Shown piece by piece: positions 10,127 through 21,214 of a stretch of 64,000 nt of DNA (its first letter is position 1; every line of letters begins with the position of its first letter). Made by a program: the position numbers and the translations under genes. The notes under the pieces were generated by a model that was given only the letters and a program-made list of their open reading frames with translations, searched no databases and was not told where the DNA came from. Source of the DNA: Neoceratodus forsteri (lineage: Eukaryota; Chordata; Ceratodontiformes; Ceratodontidae); NCBI GenBank assembly GCA_016271365.2, contig CM057458.1, positions 202,402,501 to 202,466,500 on the forward strand. The letters run 5' to 3'.

Positions 10127-10142
10127 TCTGAATATCCCACCC
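10127..10142 (-). repeat. Right terminal inverted repeat of Harbinger-like element
   Basis: TCTGAATATCCCACCC is the complement of the left end apart from one base. TGA follows at 10143-10145 as the right target duplication. Confidence 0.8.
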
Positions 10143-10145
10143 TGA

Positions 10146-10434
10146 CTAACATATGGACCATGTTGAATATAATGTCAGCACAGCAGGGACAGGGGCCTTT
10201 CAACTGGAGATCTCCATGGATGCTGAAAAAGCATTAAATAGGGTCAGTTGGCAATTTCTTAAAAAAAATATATATATATTGAAATCATGAAAATTTGGCC
10301 CCAAATTAATAGATATGATTCAAGCTGTATATACGGACCCACAGGCCCTAGTGAGAGTTACTGGTATAAATCCGGCCTTTTTTCCCTTGACCAGAAGGAC
10401 ACATCAGGACTGTCCCCTGTTCACATTTATCATG
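10146..10434 (+). mobile_element. L1-type LINE ORF2, segment 2 (RT core)
   Basis: This continues the L1 RT interrupted at 2308. Readable pieces are 'TNIWTMLNIMSAQQGQGPF', then after a one-base shift 'LEISMDAEKALNRVSWQFL' near 10204-10258, then remains of a 'YTDPQALVRV..GIKSG' block and 'CPLFTFIM' near 10411-10434. It stops at the CR1 insertion and resumes at 11930 in frame (TFIM to FAICIEPL). Confidence 0.85.
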
Positions 10435-11929
10435 CAAAAGACCCAAGGCAGCATGGATTAATTGAAGAAAGGTCCTGTCAGACTAATCTTATCGATTTCT
10501 TTGACTGGGTGACCAGAGTGGTAGATCAGGGAGGGGTGGTGGATGTCGCCTACCTGGATTTCAGCAAGGCCCTTCGACACCATTCTGCACAGAATGTTGC
10601 TTAACAAAGTGGGGAATCTGGGTGCAGTGGCGGCTCTACACCAGGGCCTGCCAGGGCACGTGCCCCGGTAAAAAAATGCTGTGCCCCAGTTGGTGCCCCA
10701 CATGCTGCAGAGCTTCCCCCATTGTAACAATATATCAGTGCCCTGGCTGCCATCTGTTGTGCCCCAGCTGTGCCCTGGTAACCATTTGTGGCTAGAGCCA
10801 CTGCTGTCTGGGTGTGGGCTCTAAAGTGGTAAAATGGGTTGGAAACTGGCTTAAAGGCAGGACTCAGAGGTTGATAGTAAATGGCATAAAATCTGAAGGG
10901 GGGAGGTGACCAGTAGGGTGCCACAGGAATCGGTGCTGGGTCCAGTCCTATTGAATGTCTTCATAGGTGACAGTGCAGCAGAACTGGAAGGTAAAGTATA
11001 CCTGTTCACAGATGACACCAAGATCTGCAGCAGAGTCAGCAAATGGGGGCTAGATAAAATGAAAAACTACCTAAGACTACTCGAGGAATGGTCAAGGGTT
11101 TGGCAGTTAGGTTTCAACGCTAAGAAGTGCAAGATAATGCACCTGGTACACAGAAACCCAAGACAGGAATACAAGATCGGGGGGGGGGGGCAGGTTCTAG
11201 CCACCACAAGTCAGGAGCGAGACCTGGTGGTTATCATATCCAATGACCTGAAGTCATCCAAACAATGCAAAAAAGCAGTGGGCAAAGCAAACAGAATGCT
11301 GGGGTGCATAGGAAGGGGCATAACCAGTAGGAGGAAGGAAGTGGTGATGCCACTGTATAGATTACTGGTGAGGCCTCATCTGGAATACTGTGTCTGATTC
11401 TGGAGACTGCATCTCAGGAAGGACATTGACAGAATGGAAGCAGTCCAGAGAACAGCAATAAAAATGATACATGCACTGCACCACAAGCCTTATGAGGAAA
11501 GACTCAATGAACTTAACATCTGTTCACTGGAAGAGAGAGAGGAGAGAGGAGATATGATAGAGACTTTCAAATACCTTATAGGAATAAACAGAGTACAGGA
11601 AGGGAGCATATTTCAGAGAAGAAAGAGCACAAGGACAAGGGAATATAATATGAGGCTGGAGGGAGGGAGGCTTAGGGGGAATGCTAGGAAGTATTTTTTC
11701 ACAGAGAGGGTGATGGATCTCTAGAACAACCCACCAGCGGAGGTGGTGGAAGCAAAAACAGTATGGGGATTCAAAAGTGCATAGGACAAGCATAAAGACA
11801 CCCTGCTATACAGCAGAGTGGGGGAAAGGCAGTCCAGATGAGAGTAGGGATTGCCAAACCAAGAAAGGAAATGGACAGACTAGGTGGGCTGTATGGTCCT
11901 TATCTGCCGACAGATTCTATGTTTCTATG
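10435..11929 (+). mobile_element. CR1-like LINE, 5'-truncated, inserted in the L1
   Basis: It begins in RT ('RQHGLIEERSCQTNLIDFF' near 10447), continues with 'LDFSKA' and, after the nested MITE, 'VGSGLKVVKWVGNWL'-like remains. The catalytic box reads FTDDTKIC near 11005 (Ala to Thr). The thumb region (RDIDRMEAVQRTAIKM near 11430) and 'FKYLIGINRVQEGS' follow. It ends with the family 3' signature 'gggctgtatggtccttatc' near 11886 and TTTCTATG repeats at about 11921-11929. The 5' truncation at 10435 is typical of target-primed reverse transcription. Confidence 0.85.
10625..10806. mobile_element. hAT-type MITE, 182 bp
   Basis: It is flanked by a perfect 8-bp duplication, TCTGGGTG, at 10617-10624 and 10807-10814. 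The ends are CAGTGGCGGCTCTA and the complement CAGCAGTGGCTCTA, imperfect inverted repeats starting CAG as in hAT elements. Removing the MITE and one duplication restores the host CR1 sequence (gaatctgggtgtgggctc). No coding capacity. Confidence 0.85.
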
Positions 11930-13660
11930 TTTGCTATTTGTATTGAACCCCTAGTTGCAAAGGTCTGTCAGGATCTGAATAAAGTGGGAGTAACAGCAGA
12001 AGGGATGGAGCAAACATAAACCTGTACACAAATGACTTGATATTCTTTCGTGGATCTCCAGAGTAGTCGGTAACATAGCTAGTCAAGGTGTTGGGACAGT
12101 TTTGTAAACTATTGGGGTATAAGATAATTTTACAGAATTGGAGGCCATTAAACTTAGTGGACAAATCCCCCAAAGTTAAATGGCCACATTTTCATAAAGC
12201 TGGGCTCCACACAATAGGTTTCATTATTTGGGAGTGCAGTTCTCTACTGATTTGTCTGGGTTATTTGCATTAAATAATGAAAAATTATGGGAATCCAGGC
12301 AGACTTGGGATGTTGGATGCTGTTACCCCTTTCTTTGATGGGAAGAATATATACAATAAAAATGGATGTCCTCATCCTAGTTTTTATTTTTATTTCAAAC
12401 CTTACCCATTAAAATTCCCATTAATTTTTGGAATAAGATCACATAGAGGATTCAACAGTTTGTTTGTGGTTAGAAGAGACCAAGAATAGCAAAATCTATT
12501 CTACAAGCAATGGACAAGGGTGGTTAGCCTTACCGGACTTGCACAAATGTTATTTAGCAGCACAAATGTCAGCTAGTTTCTTCTGGGCCAAACAAAGGAG
12601 GGACTCGGGTGGTATGACATAGAGAATGCTGGAGTGGGGAGCACCCCTTGTTCATGTTAGCAGTGGTTTCAATTACTGCGGAGTGTAGGAAAACAGTGTA
12701 GAACAGATGGGTTAATCACAGCCTGGGCCTTTTATGGCAGATCAGAAAGCTCACAAAGACCACACAAGGAGTGGAACCACTGTCTTTAATACGTAATAAC
12801 ACAGATTTTTTCCCCCTGACGATGCAGGGTATGTATGTTCGGAGTAGTCCAGGATTACCAGTTTTTCATAGCTTTTGGAGCAGGGCATTTGTGTTACCTT
12901 TACCAGCTCAAAAGAGAAGTCTTGTTGTGACAATGAAGAATATGATGTGCTAATGCTGACAGGGGCCTAGCATTATATTTCTGTCATGTAACAGTTATTA
13001 TGGGCTGTATTGGAATTCTTCCTCAGTGCAGTTAGGGAGCTCCGGGAAAAGAAGACTAGAGAGTAATAAACTGACACACAGTGGGTGACTAGATTACGTA
13101 AAGGGTGAAGGGTCACCTCTGCCCTTTTTGTGGTATGAGTTCTGGAAGGTGTCAATCAGATATTTCAGAACAATGACACTCATGCAGCATTATTACTCAG
13201 CCAGCAAGGCAGAATGCTAGATGGGGTGTGGAAATGTTGGCAGTTAGTGGAATATATTCTGGGGCTGTACCAAGATGCAACTGTTTTGGGCTGATATCCC
13301 GATGGCTGTTCAACAGATAACAGGGGTACAGATACCACTATTTTTTTTCAGAATGGATGCTAGGCTTCCCCAAGGTGGTTAATCTGAGGCCAGATGTAAA
13401 AAAGACCTTCCTTATTTTGTTGATAGCTGCTTTAGAATGTATTACATTGCATTGGTTAAACCCAGATATACCTACAACAAAAGAATGTTGTGGTAGAGTA
13501 AGTAAAATATATGATATGGTATTCATGACAGCTAAGTTGAACTTTGAAAGAGAAGAAACGTGGACAGATGGAAAGGTTAGATCAACTGGATTTCAAGAGG
13601 GGATTGAGGGGATGACCTTGAGGATGAAGAGGGGGAGCTGGCACAAGGGAGGGTAGCCGG
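11930..13660 (+). mobile_element. L1-type LINE ORF2, segment 3 (RT thumb to C terminus and 3' region)
   Basis: It resumes with 'FAICIEPLVAKV' at about 11933. Later pieces are 'LLPLSLMGRIYTIKMDVL' near 12325 and 'GWLALPDLHKCYLAAQM' near 12518-12570. The end has 'ILLIAALECITLHWLN' near 13411-13455 and 'IYDMVFMTAKLNF', the usual L1 ORF2 C terminus. Many stops are present. The 3' end of the L1 is not clear; coding homology stops near 13560 and the rest to about 13660 is assigned by continuity only. Confidence 0.8.
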
Positions 13661-14299
13661 GCAGTAGGTTAGCATAGGGAGGTTCAACTTGCTTGCCCTT
13701 GGAGTTACTGGAGTCCTCACAAAGGCCCTAGTTAAGAGCATTAGGGGGGAAGGGAGCTGTTTATCCTTAGTGCTTAATATACTACTTGATGAAAGAATTC
13801 CATAACCTCTGTGGAAAGGAGGAACACAGTATACTTTGGGAGTGGCACTGAGTTTTCATGATCCTAGTGATACTCCATAGATCCTGGAGACTATATGGAA
13901 CAGGCAAGACATTGTTCTTTTTATTTTCTATGGGAAGTAATTGCACAACCCAGTTTTACTTGTTGAAGTAGTCCAATTATTGTTCACCTTTATTTTTTAA
14001 TAGATTTCATTTATGGATTACATGCTGACATTTATTGTGGCAGGTAGCAGTATTTGTATGATGTTAATCTGGTAATATATACACCATGGTAATATTTTTA
14101 TGAGTCCAGAAATTTATCAGAAGGCCAAAGAGGGCAGGCTGCTCTTTGTAGTTTAAATAACAGGGAAACTTTATTGAAGGGCATTCCGTAGGCCCTAGTA
14201 TGAACTCTATTGCTATACAGGGTATCAGTTGATCGCTGACATTCCTGTACACTTGAACATTTTTTGATGGTCATATTATGCTAGTAAAGCAGAGTTAGA
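13661..14299. other. No gene recognised
   Basis: AT-rich sequence, possibly L1 3' UTR in its first part. No long open frame with homology and no clear repeat boundary seen. Confidence 0.5.
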
Positions 14300-14508
14300 A
14301 AAAAATGAAGAATTTGCCAACAGATAAGGACTACTTGGCCCACCTAGTCTGCCTACTTTTCACTGCCTATAATATCACCACAGATTCTACTTGATTCCTA
14401 ACCCATTCACCCACCCCCTCTTCTATTTCCCTGAGATTCCTTTATTCTGATGCCCTGCATTCTTGAACCCATTCATTCATTGTTTTCATCCCCACCACTG
14501 CAAGACTG
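14300..14508 (-). mobile_element. CR1-like 3' end fragment, antisense
   Basis: It reads 'ggactacttggcccacctagtctgcc' in the complement sense of the CR1 3' signature near 14327, followed by the 3' UTR/C-terminal region. It abuts a sense-strand CR1 copy starting near 14513. Confidence 0.65.
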
Positions 14509-14512
14509 TTCC

Positions 14513-16640
14513 AGGAAGAACAAGAGCAAGAAAAAGCAGACATCCTAAACAGGTACTTCAACTCAGTCTTCATAGTGGAGGGAGGGGGAACGACCACCAG
14601 GAATCCAGTTGGAGTTGGACACAAATTAATTTCCAGAGGAGGGAGTCTGGAAGATACTTGTAGCTCTGAAGGTGGGCAAAGCTATGAGGCCAGCCAGGAT
14701 ACACCCAAGGGTTCTAAAAGAATTCAGGGAGATGCTAGCTGTCCCACTGGCAGCCTTATTCCACAGCTTACTGTAAACAGGTGTGGTTCCAGAGGACAGG
14801 AGAAGAGCTGATGTGGTCCTGCTATATGAGAGTGGCTGAAGGAAGGAGGCTAGCAAGTATGGGCTGGTCAGTCTTACTTTAGAGGTGGAAAAATGAATGG
14901 AAACCCTGTTACAGGAAATAGTAATAGAGTATATTAAATTCAGTGGGCTGCAAGATCACAGGTGGCATGGATTTACAGAAGAAGGTCATGCCACACAAAA
15001 CTAATAGATTTCTTTGACTGGGTGATCAGGGAACTAGATCGGGGTGGGGGGGGCAATAGATGAGGCCTATCTGGACTTCAGCAATGCCTTAGACACTGTG
15101 CCGCACAGGAGGCTGATAAAGAAACTGAGCAGCCTTGGAGTGGGAACCAAAGTGGTGAATTGGTTAGAAACTGGTTAATTAAGGCCAGTTCAGTGTTGTG
15201 GCAGCAGCACTACTGCTCACCACCCTTGTGACCAGGGTTCAGGAGTGGACTTGGGTTACTGGGATAAGACAGGTGGAGATGGATGAGCATCCAGAGGAAT
15301 GCTCTCTTATCACGAGGGAAAGGCTCGGTCAGCCCCACCATTGACTGCCACCAGGTGGAGGCCTAGTGGCTGTGCAGGCTGGGGTGGTATATAGAATGGA
15401 GGGGCCACTGATTTGGTGGGGGCGGCGGGTATTCTAGAAAATAGAAAATGGGGGCCATGCTGGCTAATGAAGCCCTGCCTGCCTTCTCTAAGCCTGTGCC
15501 ACCAGCCGACCACCTGAATCTAGATTGTGAGTACTGGGGGGAGGATGGACCCCCCCTTCCCTGGCCCTCCACAGGTGGAAATCCATGGGGGAACTTTGGT
15601 GGGTCAGTGTGATGGGTGGTCGAGGCAGGCAGGAATGGAGCTGATAGCCCTCCCTCACAGCCCCCATGGAAAAAAAAGTTTGATGGAAAAAAAAGAAAAG
15701 AAACTGGTTAACGGATAGGATACAGATGGTGGTGATAAAAGGTACTCACTCTAATATTTGGAGGATGAACTGCAGGTGCCACAAGGCTCAGTACTGTGAT
15801 TGATTCTCTTCCATGTCTTCATAACTGATATTGCTAAGGAACTGGAAGGGAAGGTATGCCTTTTTTCAGATGATACAAAAATCTGCAATAGGGTGGACAC
15901 GCAGTAGGGGGAGTACAGAATGTGTAGGAATCTTGGGAAAGTCAACCAGTGATCAAGAAGATGGCAGTTGGAGTTCAATGCCAAAAAGTGAAAAATCATG
16001 CACCTAGGGCGTAGGGACCCAGGCACTGGAGGAAATGGCAGTCACTAAACAGGGAAGGGACCTTGGTGTTATCATATCTGACAACCTCAATATGGCTGGG
16101 CAGTGGACAAAACAGTGGGTAAGACTGGTGGGATGCTGGGGTTCATAGGGAGAGGTATCCCTTGGAGGAGGAGGGAAGTGGTGTTGCCACTGTATGGATT
16201 TCTGGTGAGACCCTACCTGGAGTACTGTGTGCAGTTATGGAGAGGCTACACCTAAGAAAGGATATAGATAGAGTGGTAGAGAGGAGAGGAGAACAATTAA
16301 AATGGTGCAGGGGCTGTGCGAGAAGCCCTGCTAGTAAAGACTGATGGATCTCAACATGAACACCCTGGAAGAGAGACGAGCAAGAGACGACGTGATAGAG
16401 ATCTACAAGTACCTCACAGGGGTGAACAGTGTGCAGGAGGGGAGCCTTTTTCAATTGAGAAAAGCACCAGGACCAGGAGGCATGCAGTGATTCTTGGGGG
16501 GAGTTTAAGGGAGATGTATGGAAATATTTATTCACTGAAAGGGTGGTAGACACCTGAAACAGACTGCCAGCAGAAGTGGTGGAGGCAAAAATAGTAGGGG
16601 GGGCTTCAAGCAGACATGGGATAGACATGGGATTTATTAT
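14513..16640 (+). mobile_element. CR1-like LINE interrupted by a SINE
   Basis: It starts with the region upstream of RT ('KADILNRYFNSVF' near 14538) and continues with 'GVVPEDRRRADVVLL', 'DEAYLDFSNALDTVPHRRL' near 15061-15110 and 'KKLSSLGVGTKVVNWL' to 15178. After the SINE it resumes with the catalytic box FSDDTKICNRVD near 15866 (Ala to Ser), thumb and C terminus. Stops and shifts are frequent. It has lost a clean CR1 tail; the boundary with the next antisense LINE is near 16640. Confidence 0.75.
15179..15698 (+). mobile_element. tRNA-headed SINE, about 520 bp
   Basis: It is flanked by a perfect 13-bp duplication (AGAAACTGGTTAA at 15166-15178 and 15699-15711). The 5' 80 bp resemble a degraded tRNA: an A-box-like TTCAGTGTTGTGG and a B-box-like GGGTTCAGGAGTGG near 15236. 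The 3' end is A-rich. The head resembles a second SINE at 52494, including 'gatgagcatcc' downstream, though the bodies differ. At about 500 bp it is long for a tRNA-derived SINE. Confidence 0.75.
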
Positions 16641-19600
16641 TCATTTAGTTTTTGTTTATGAGGTAGGTGCACTAGACAAAACAGTTGCCTATTTTTAGGC
16701 ACAACCTGAGAGGTAACAACAACAATACAAGTACAAGCAGTGAAACAGCAATGAACAGTAGAAATTGTATCCAGAGTTATAGAGTATGATGTACAATGCA
16801 AAGTGGAATAGTTGGCGAGAATATGTGAAGGTGCAAAACAAGGTCCATGCAACATAAGTAGTTTACAACAATAAACAAGTGCAAAACGCTTGCTATGATG
16901 AGAAGCATAAGTTAAACATAGCACATAGAAGCCCAACAACAAATGTGTGCCAACTACAGGCAGGCGCACATTGATGTTTTAAGTACAGTAGATGGAACTG
17001 GTAACCACTTTAGAAAGCCTGGCTAGAGTGACACTGCCAATTCATAGTGGAATGAGGTTCCAAAATCTGGAACAGTGTAAGAGAGGGCAATCTTGACTAA
17101 TGTGGTTTTAGTTTTTGATACTGAAGGGAAATGAATATAAGAGGCTCTTAGGGTGAAAGAGGTTCTACCAGGTAGGAGAAGCGATGCAATGGGCAGGGGC
17201 AACATTACACACAGTTTTGTGAATGACACCACCCATTGTAAGGTTGTATAGGGCAGGTGGGGGGAGCCATATGAGTTTTGAGTATGAAGTACAGTGGTGA
17301 GTATGTCAGTTAGACACCTGAGAAAAGCAGCAGATATTATTATATACCGTACCCCATTTTTGTATTATAGGTTTGGAGCCTGCAAAACAAAAAGACATAA
17401 CACAAAGAAGTTTATGGAGTAAGATGCCTTCGGCTATTGCAGTGCAACACCCAAGAAGTTGAACGAAGAGACTGAGGCCAAGGATACTCTGTTATTACAA
17501 ACAACCAAAAGTGGAGCTGGACAGCTCTTTATCCTGGGCGGTGAACCAAAATGCATGGCTTGTAACTTGGCATAGTTCAGGAGGGGTTTGTTAGAACAGA
17601 GACATTGTTGGACAGCCCGGAGATCCAATGACAGATGTCCAAATTGAAAACTCATAATGCATTGTTTTTCAACACATAACCAGCTCAAGCAATGTTTGTA
17701 AAATGCTTTTGCAACTCAATTGGAATGCACCTGTATTCCAGTCACAATGTAATGCAAATTGAATTCTAACTCTTAAGAAAAAGTTTGTGCACAGGTTTGT
17801 ATTAGATCCATTAACATTCATGCAACTCAGACAAAAACACTAAAGCAACTTATTGGATGAACAGTTTAATGTTAATTGTACTGTAGGTTAGATGTACTAT
17901 ATGAGAAGCATTGGTGAATGGGATTAATGTAAGGAAGAAGAGCAGTGGTCCTGGAATTGATCCTTGAGGGATCCCAAGTGTAATAGGGACTGGCTCTGAC
18001 AAGAATGGTCCAAATTTAACATGCTGGCATCTACTGGTCAAATAGCTTTTAAAAACCAGGGAAGCAGTGAGGAACAAAAACCATGGTCACTGAGTTTCTC
18101 ACAGAGCAGGGAATGTCTACCAAATCAAAGGCCTTGGCGAGGTAGATGAATACCCCACCAGTTAGCTCATCTCTATCCAAAGTACTGGCAGTTTTCATTG
18201 TAAACATAAAGAGGGCAGTGGTAGTACTATGTGTTTGTTTGTTTTTTGAAACCATGCTGTACATGAGAAAGGAGGTTATAGGTGGTGAGATATTCAGTGA
18301 GGTGGGAGAAACCATCTTTTCACGAATCTCGTTTAGCACAAGAAGGATTGAATGGGTATATAATAGCTAATCATTTTACATTTACCCTTTTTGAACACAG
18401 GTACAAGATGCAATCTCTTCCATATGTAAGGCACTGTACGAGAGATGAGACAAATTAAATATTCATGTGATTGGTGCATTTTTGAGGAGGCTGTGGAGTC
18501 AAAAACAGTGGGGGAATTGAATGCATGGGACAGACATAAGGCAATTCTGTGGGGGTAGGAGGAAATAGGCTGTTGGTTAACTAGGATCTAAAGCTTATCC
18601 ATTAGGTAGGGAAATGGGCAGACTAGGTGGGCCAAGCGGTCCTTATCTGCCATCAAATTCTACATTTCAGTGAGTTCAAAGACAGGAACCCTGTGTAATT
18701 TGGACTCAGTCCCATCAGAACCAACAGATTTAGTAACAGAAATTTGCATAAGATGTTTATTCACATAAGAGATTCAGTTTTATTTATTCTTTTGGTAACT
18801 GGATAAGGCCAGGTGAGGGATCTTGACTGTTTTAAGATGGAGGGCTTACATCTGTTCATTGTTGGAGGTGAGGGGAGGTCAAATTTGTGGAGATGGGGAA
18901 GGACCCAGTGTAGGCTGAGATAGTGAAGCATTTGTTAGTGTTTGCTATTGTTGTAATATTATTGCATTTGACTCCATTAATATCTAAGTCCATGGATGTA
19001 GTTGCCAGATTGACCCAGGGTTTGTTTTATATATCTTCAGAACTGGCATGGGTTCCCAGAAGTGGACTCAAATAGTGATTTACAGTGCTGAGTTTTGTAT
19101 TGGCAGATGGTTGTTTTACACTCATTTCTGAGTGCTTTATATTTTGCAATCAGAGGTAGCCTTAGAGGCTTTAAAGGTGGGCCAACAATTATCTCGCACT
19201 TTAATTAGAGACAACAAGGGACGATCCATTCACTTTGTGACTTGGCTACATACTGTACTCTCTGAATGCAGGGTGGGGGGCATAGTTGTCCTGAGGTCCT
19301 GTGAAAATAAGGTTGAAATAGAAAAGGTCCTGCTTAACATTATTGGTGGTCCACAACTGTGCCCAGCCCATACATTCAATCTCCTGTTTCAATTGAGTAG
19401 GGCTGAAGTACCAGAAGTCACATAAATGAATAATTCTGAGAGGGACCTTTGCTGGCTCATCTCTCCAAACACAAAAGATTGCAGAGTGGTCATTGATGGC
19501 ATCAGAGAGTAAACCCAAACATATAACTCTGCTTGACCTGGGCATAAGTATCCAGTCAATAAGGGTACCAAACTGACCATTGTTAGACCTCCTAGCAGGT

Positions 19601-21214
19601 TCTGAAATTATTTGGTTAAGCTGGAGCTTGTTGAGGGTTAGTAAATTTTTTTATTTTTGCAGCTGAGCCAATCAATGTTCAAGTCTCCAAAGAGGAGAAT
19701 TCATTATTATGGACAAGGGGGTCCGCAGCACTGATAAGAGCGGGAAGGGCCTGCTGGCTGACAGTTGAGGGAATATAGAGACACAGAAGATATCATTTAT
19801 TGGAGTTCCCAAGGAGAACTGCATGACAAAAAGTCAATTGAGAATTGAGAGCAGTTAAACAACTAGGGGCAGAACCCTTTAGATGTTTTTTTTGTAATAA
19901 ATGATTGTGCCACCTCCTTTCTTAGCATTAGGGCTGTCACATCTTTAGACGTTATAGCCAGGTAAATCACAGAGGTTATCTGGTATGTAAGGCTTAAACC
20001 AGGTTTCTGAGATTCCTAGAATGTTAGGGTTGTAGTGGTTAACCCACGCTGTGAGATTTCCAGTGTTAGAGATTAGGCTTCTAATATTCAGATGAGCAAA
20101 TTTTGAGGCCCTTTATTTGCTGCCGAGGGGGATACAATTGGCAGGGTTGCTCAACATGGGGCCTGAGTTAAGCTGAATACTCCCTGCAGTCAAAAGGAGT
20201 GATAGTGCCAGAAGGACTAAGGAACAAACATTAGGTGGAATACTTGCTGGACTGACCCTCCGGCAAAGCCCTTTGAGATAAAAGACAGCCTCATATCATC
20301 CATGCTATATAAGGAGAGAGTGACTATCCAAGCTCTTGTGTGGGCACATAAGGGCCTTTGACATACTGAAGTTGGTGAGGTCAGATGAGGCACTGCTACT
20401 AGGGTGGCCAAAAGTCAAGATGTCAACCATGAGGAGCAGACAGATAAGGGCACATATCAGAGCAAGAGCCCAGCATAGTGAATCCACTGTAATGATCTCA
20501 GGTTAGGCAGAGTTATACCTAAAAGCTCAGATAACAAGGGTCAATACACTCTTCCTCCCAGTAACAGATACAAATGCAATGCACAAGTAAGACACTAAGC
20601 AGTTAGATGGTCATAGGCACTACAGAACCAATGCTCAACAGCAGTAATGTGAGAACCATCTAAAAGTGCATATCGGCAGGGAAGTTGTGGCATTACATGA
20701 CATGACACTGCACTACATGATTTAGAATGGCCTATGACAGATTCTAAAGTAGATCAGTTGTATATAGTACTTAAAAATATAAACAGAAACCTCTTGTCAA
20801 GGTACAAACCAAGAATCGGACAGAATGGCAATCTTGTAGATGCTGAGTATAACTAGGCACCATAAAAACAGAACACAAAATAGCAACTTAGAGTCCACCC
20901 ATATAAGGTTTTAGCAAGGATAATGATATTTTAGGGTATTACACAGTTTGAGGTTCAAGGCACAACACACCTAATAGCAAGGGAACTAGCAGCAGTACTC
21001 GGTGGATAGCAGGGTATATAGACAATAAAGGAACAAATACTCACATTCCCAGAAATGCATACATTAAAAGGAGGGAAGTTAAATGTCAACTGACAGGTAG
21101 ATGGGATGGTCAATGGCTGATGCACAGCTGACACCCACAGTATGTCATGCTTTGACACCCTCAATACGACACCCTTTGCTCTCCAGCCCACAACGCTATG
21201 GCCCACTTGAAGTG
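16640..21214 (-). mobile_element. Jockey-group non-LTR element with endonuclease and RT, antisense
   Basis: Reading the minus strand, an APE-type endonuclease appears from about 20110 ('SLISNTGNLTAWVNHYNPNI', 'ILGISETWF', 'GGGTIIYY', 'NDHSAIFCVW' near 19480). A linker 'DFWYFSPTQLKQEIE' follows. RT spans 18340-17430, with 'LTGGVFIYLAKAFDLVD', 'FGPFLSEPVPITLGIPQGS' and 'FNFLGV'. A C-terminal 'VSKTKTTLVKIALS' piece is near 17110-17150. The YADD box is degraded. A CR1 3' fragment is inserted at 18478-18670. I cannot assign the clade (L2, Rex1 or relative). No separate ORF1 is seen between 20200 and 21214. A tandem array lies immediately upstream. Confidence 0.7.
18478..18670 (+). mobile_element. 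CR1-like 3' end, severely 5'-truncated
   Basis: About 190 bp inserted in the antisense LINE. It holds the last C-terminal codons region (gtggagtcaaaaacagtggg near 18493) and the 3' signature 'gggccaagcggtccttatc' near 18628. Confidence 0.8.

Larger units (their letters stand above)
2309..10142. mobile_element. PIF/Harbinger-like DNA transposon, 7834 bp, with transposase and two Myb-like genes
   Basis: The element is bounded by 16-bp terminal inverted repeats differing at one base and sits inside an L1 ORF2. It contains, left to right, a non-coding GC-rich stretch, a three-exon Myb/SANT-like gene on the minus strand, a central promoter region, a Myb/SANT-like pseudogene on the plus strand, and a DDE transposase pseudogene on the minus strand. 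Composition is distinctly GC-, CA- and TG-rich compared with the AT-richer surroundings. Known Harbinger elements carry a DDE_Tnp_4 transposase and one Myb-like protein; here there are two Myb-like genes. Its length is also large for the superfamily. Superfamily assignment rests on the transposase motifs and 3-bp TSD. Confidence 0.85.

Noticed and set aside
15179..15260. Functional tRNA gene
   Set aside because: Only weak A and B boxes, no cloverleaf with proper acceptor stem, and it forms the head of an inserted SINE with target duplications.
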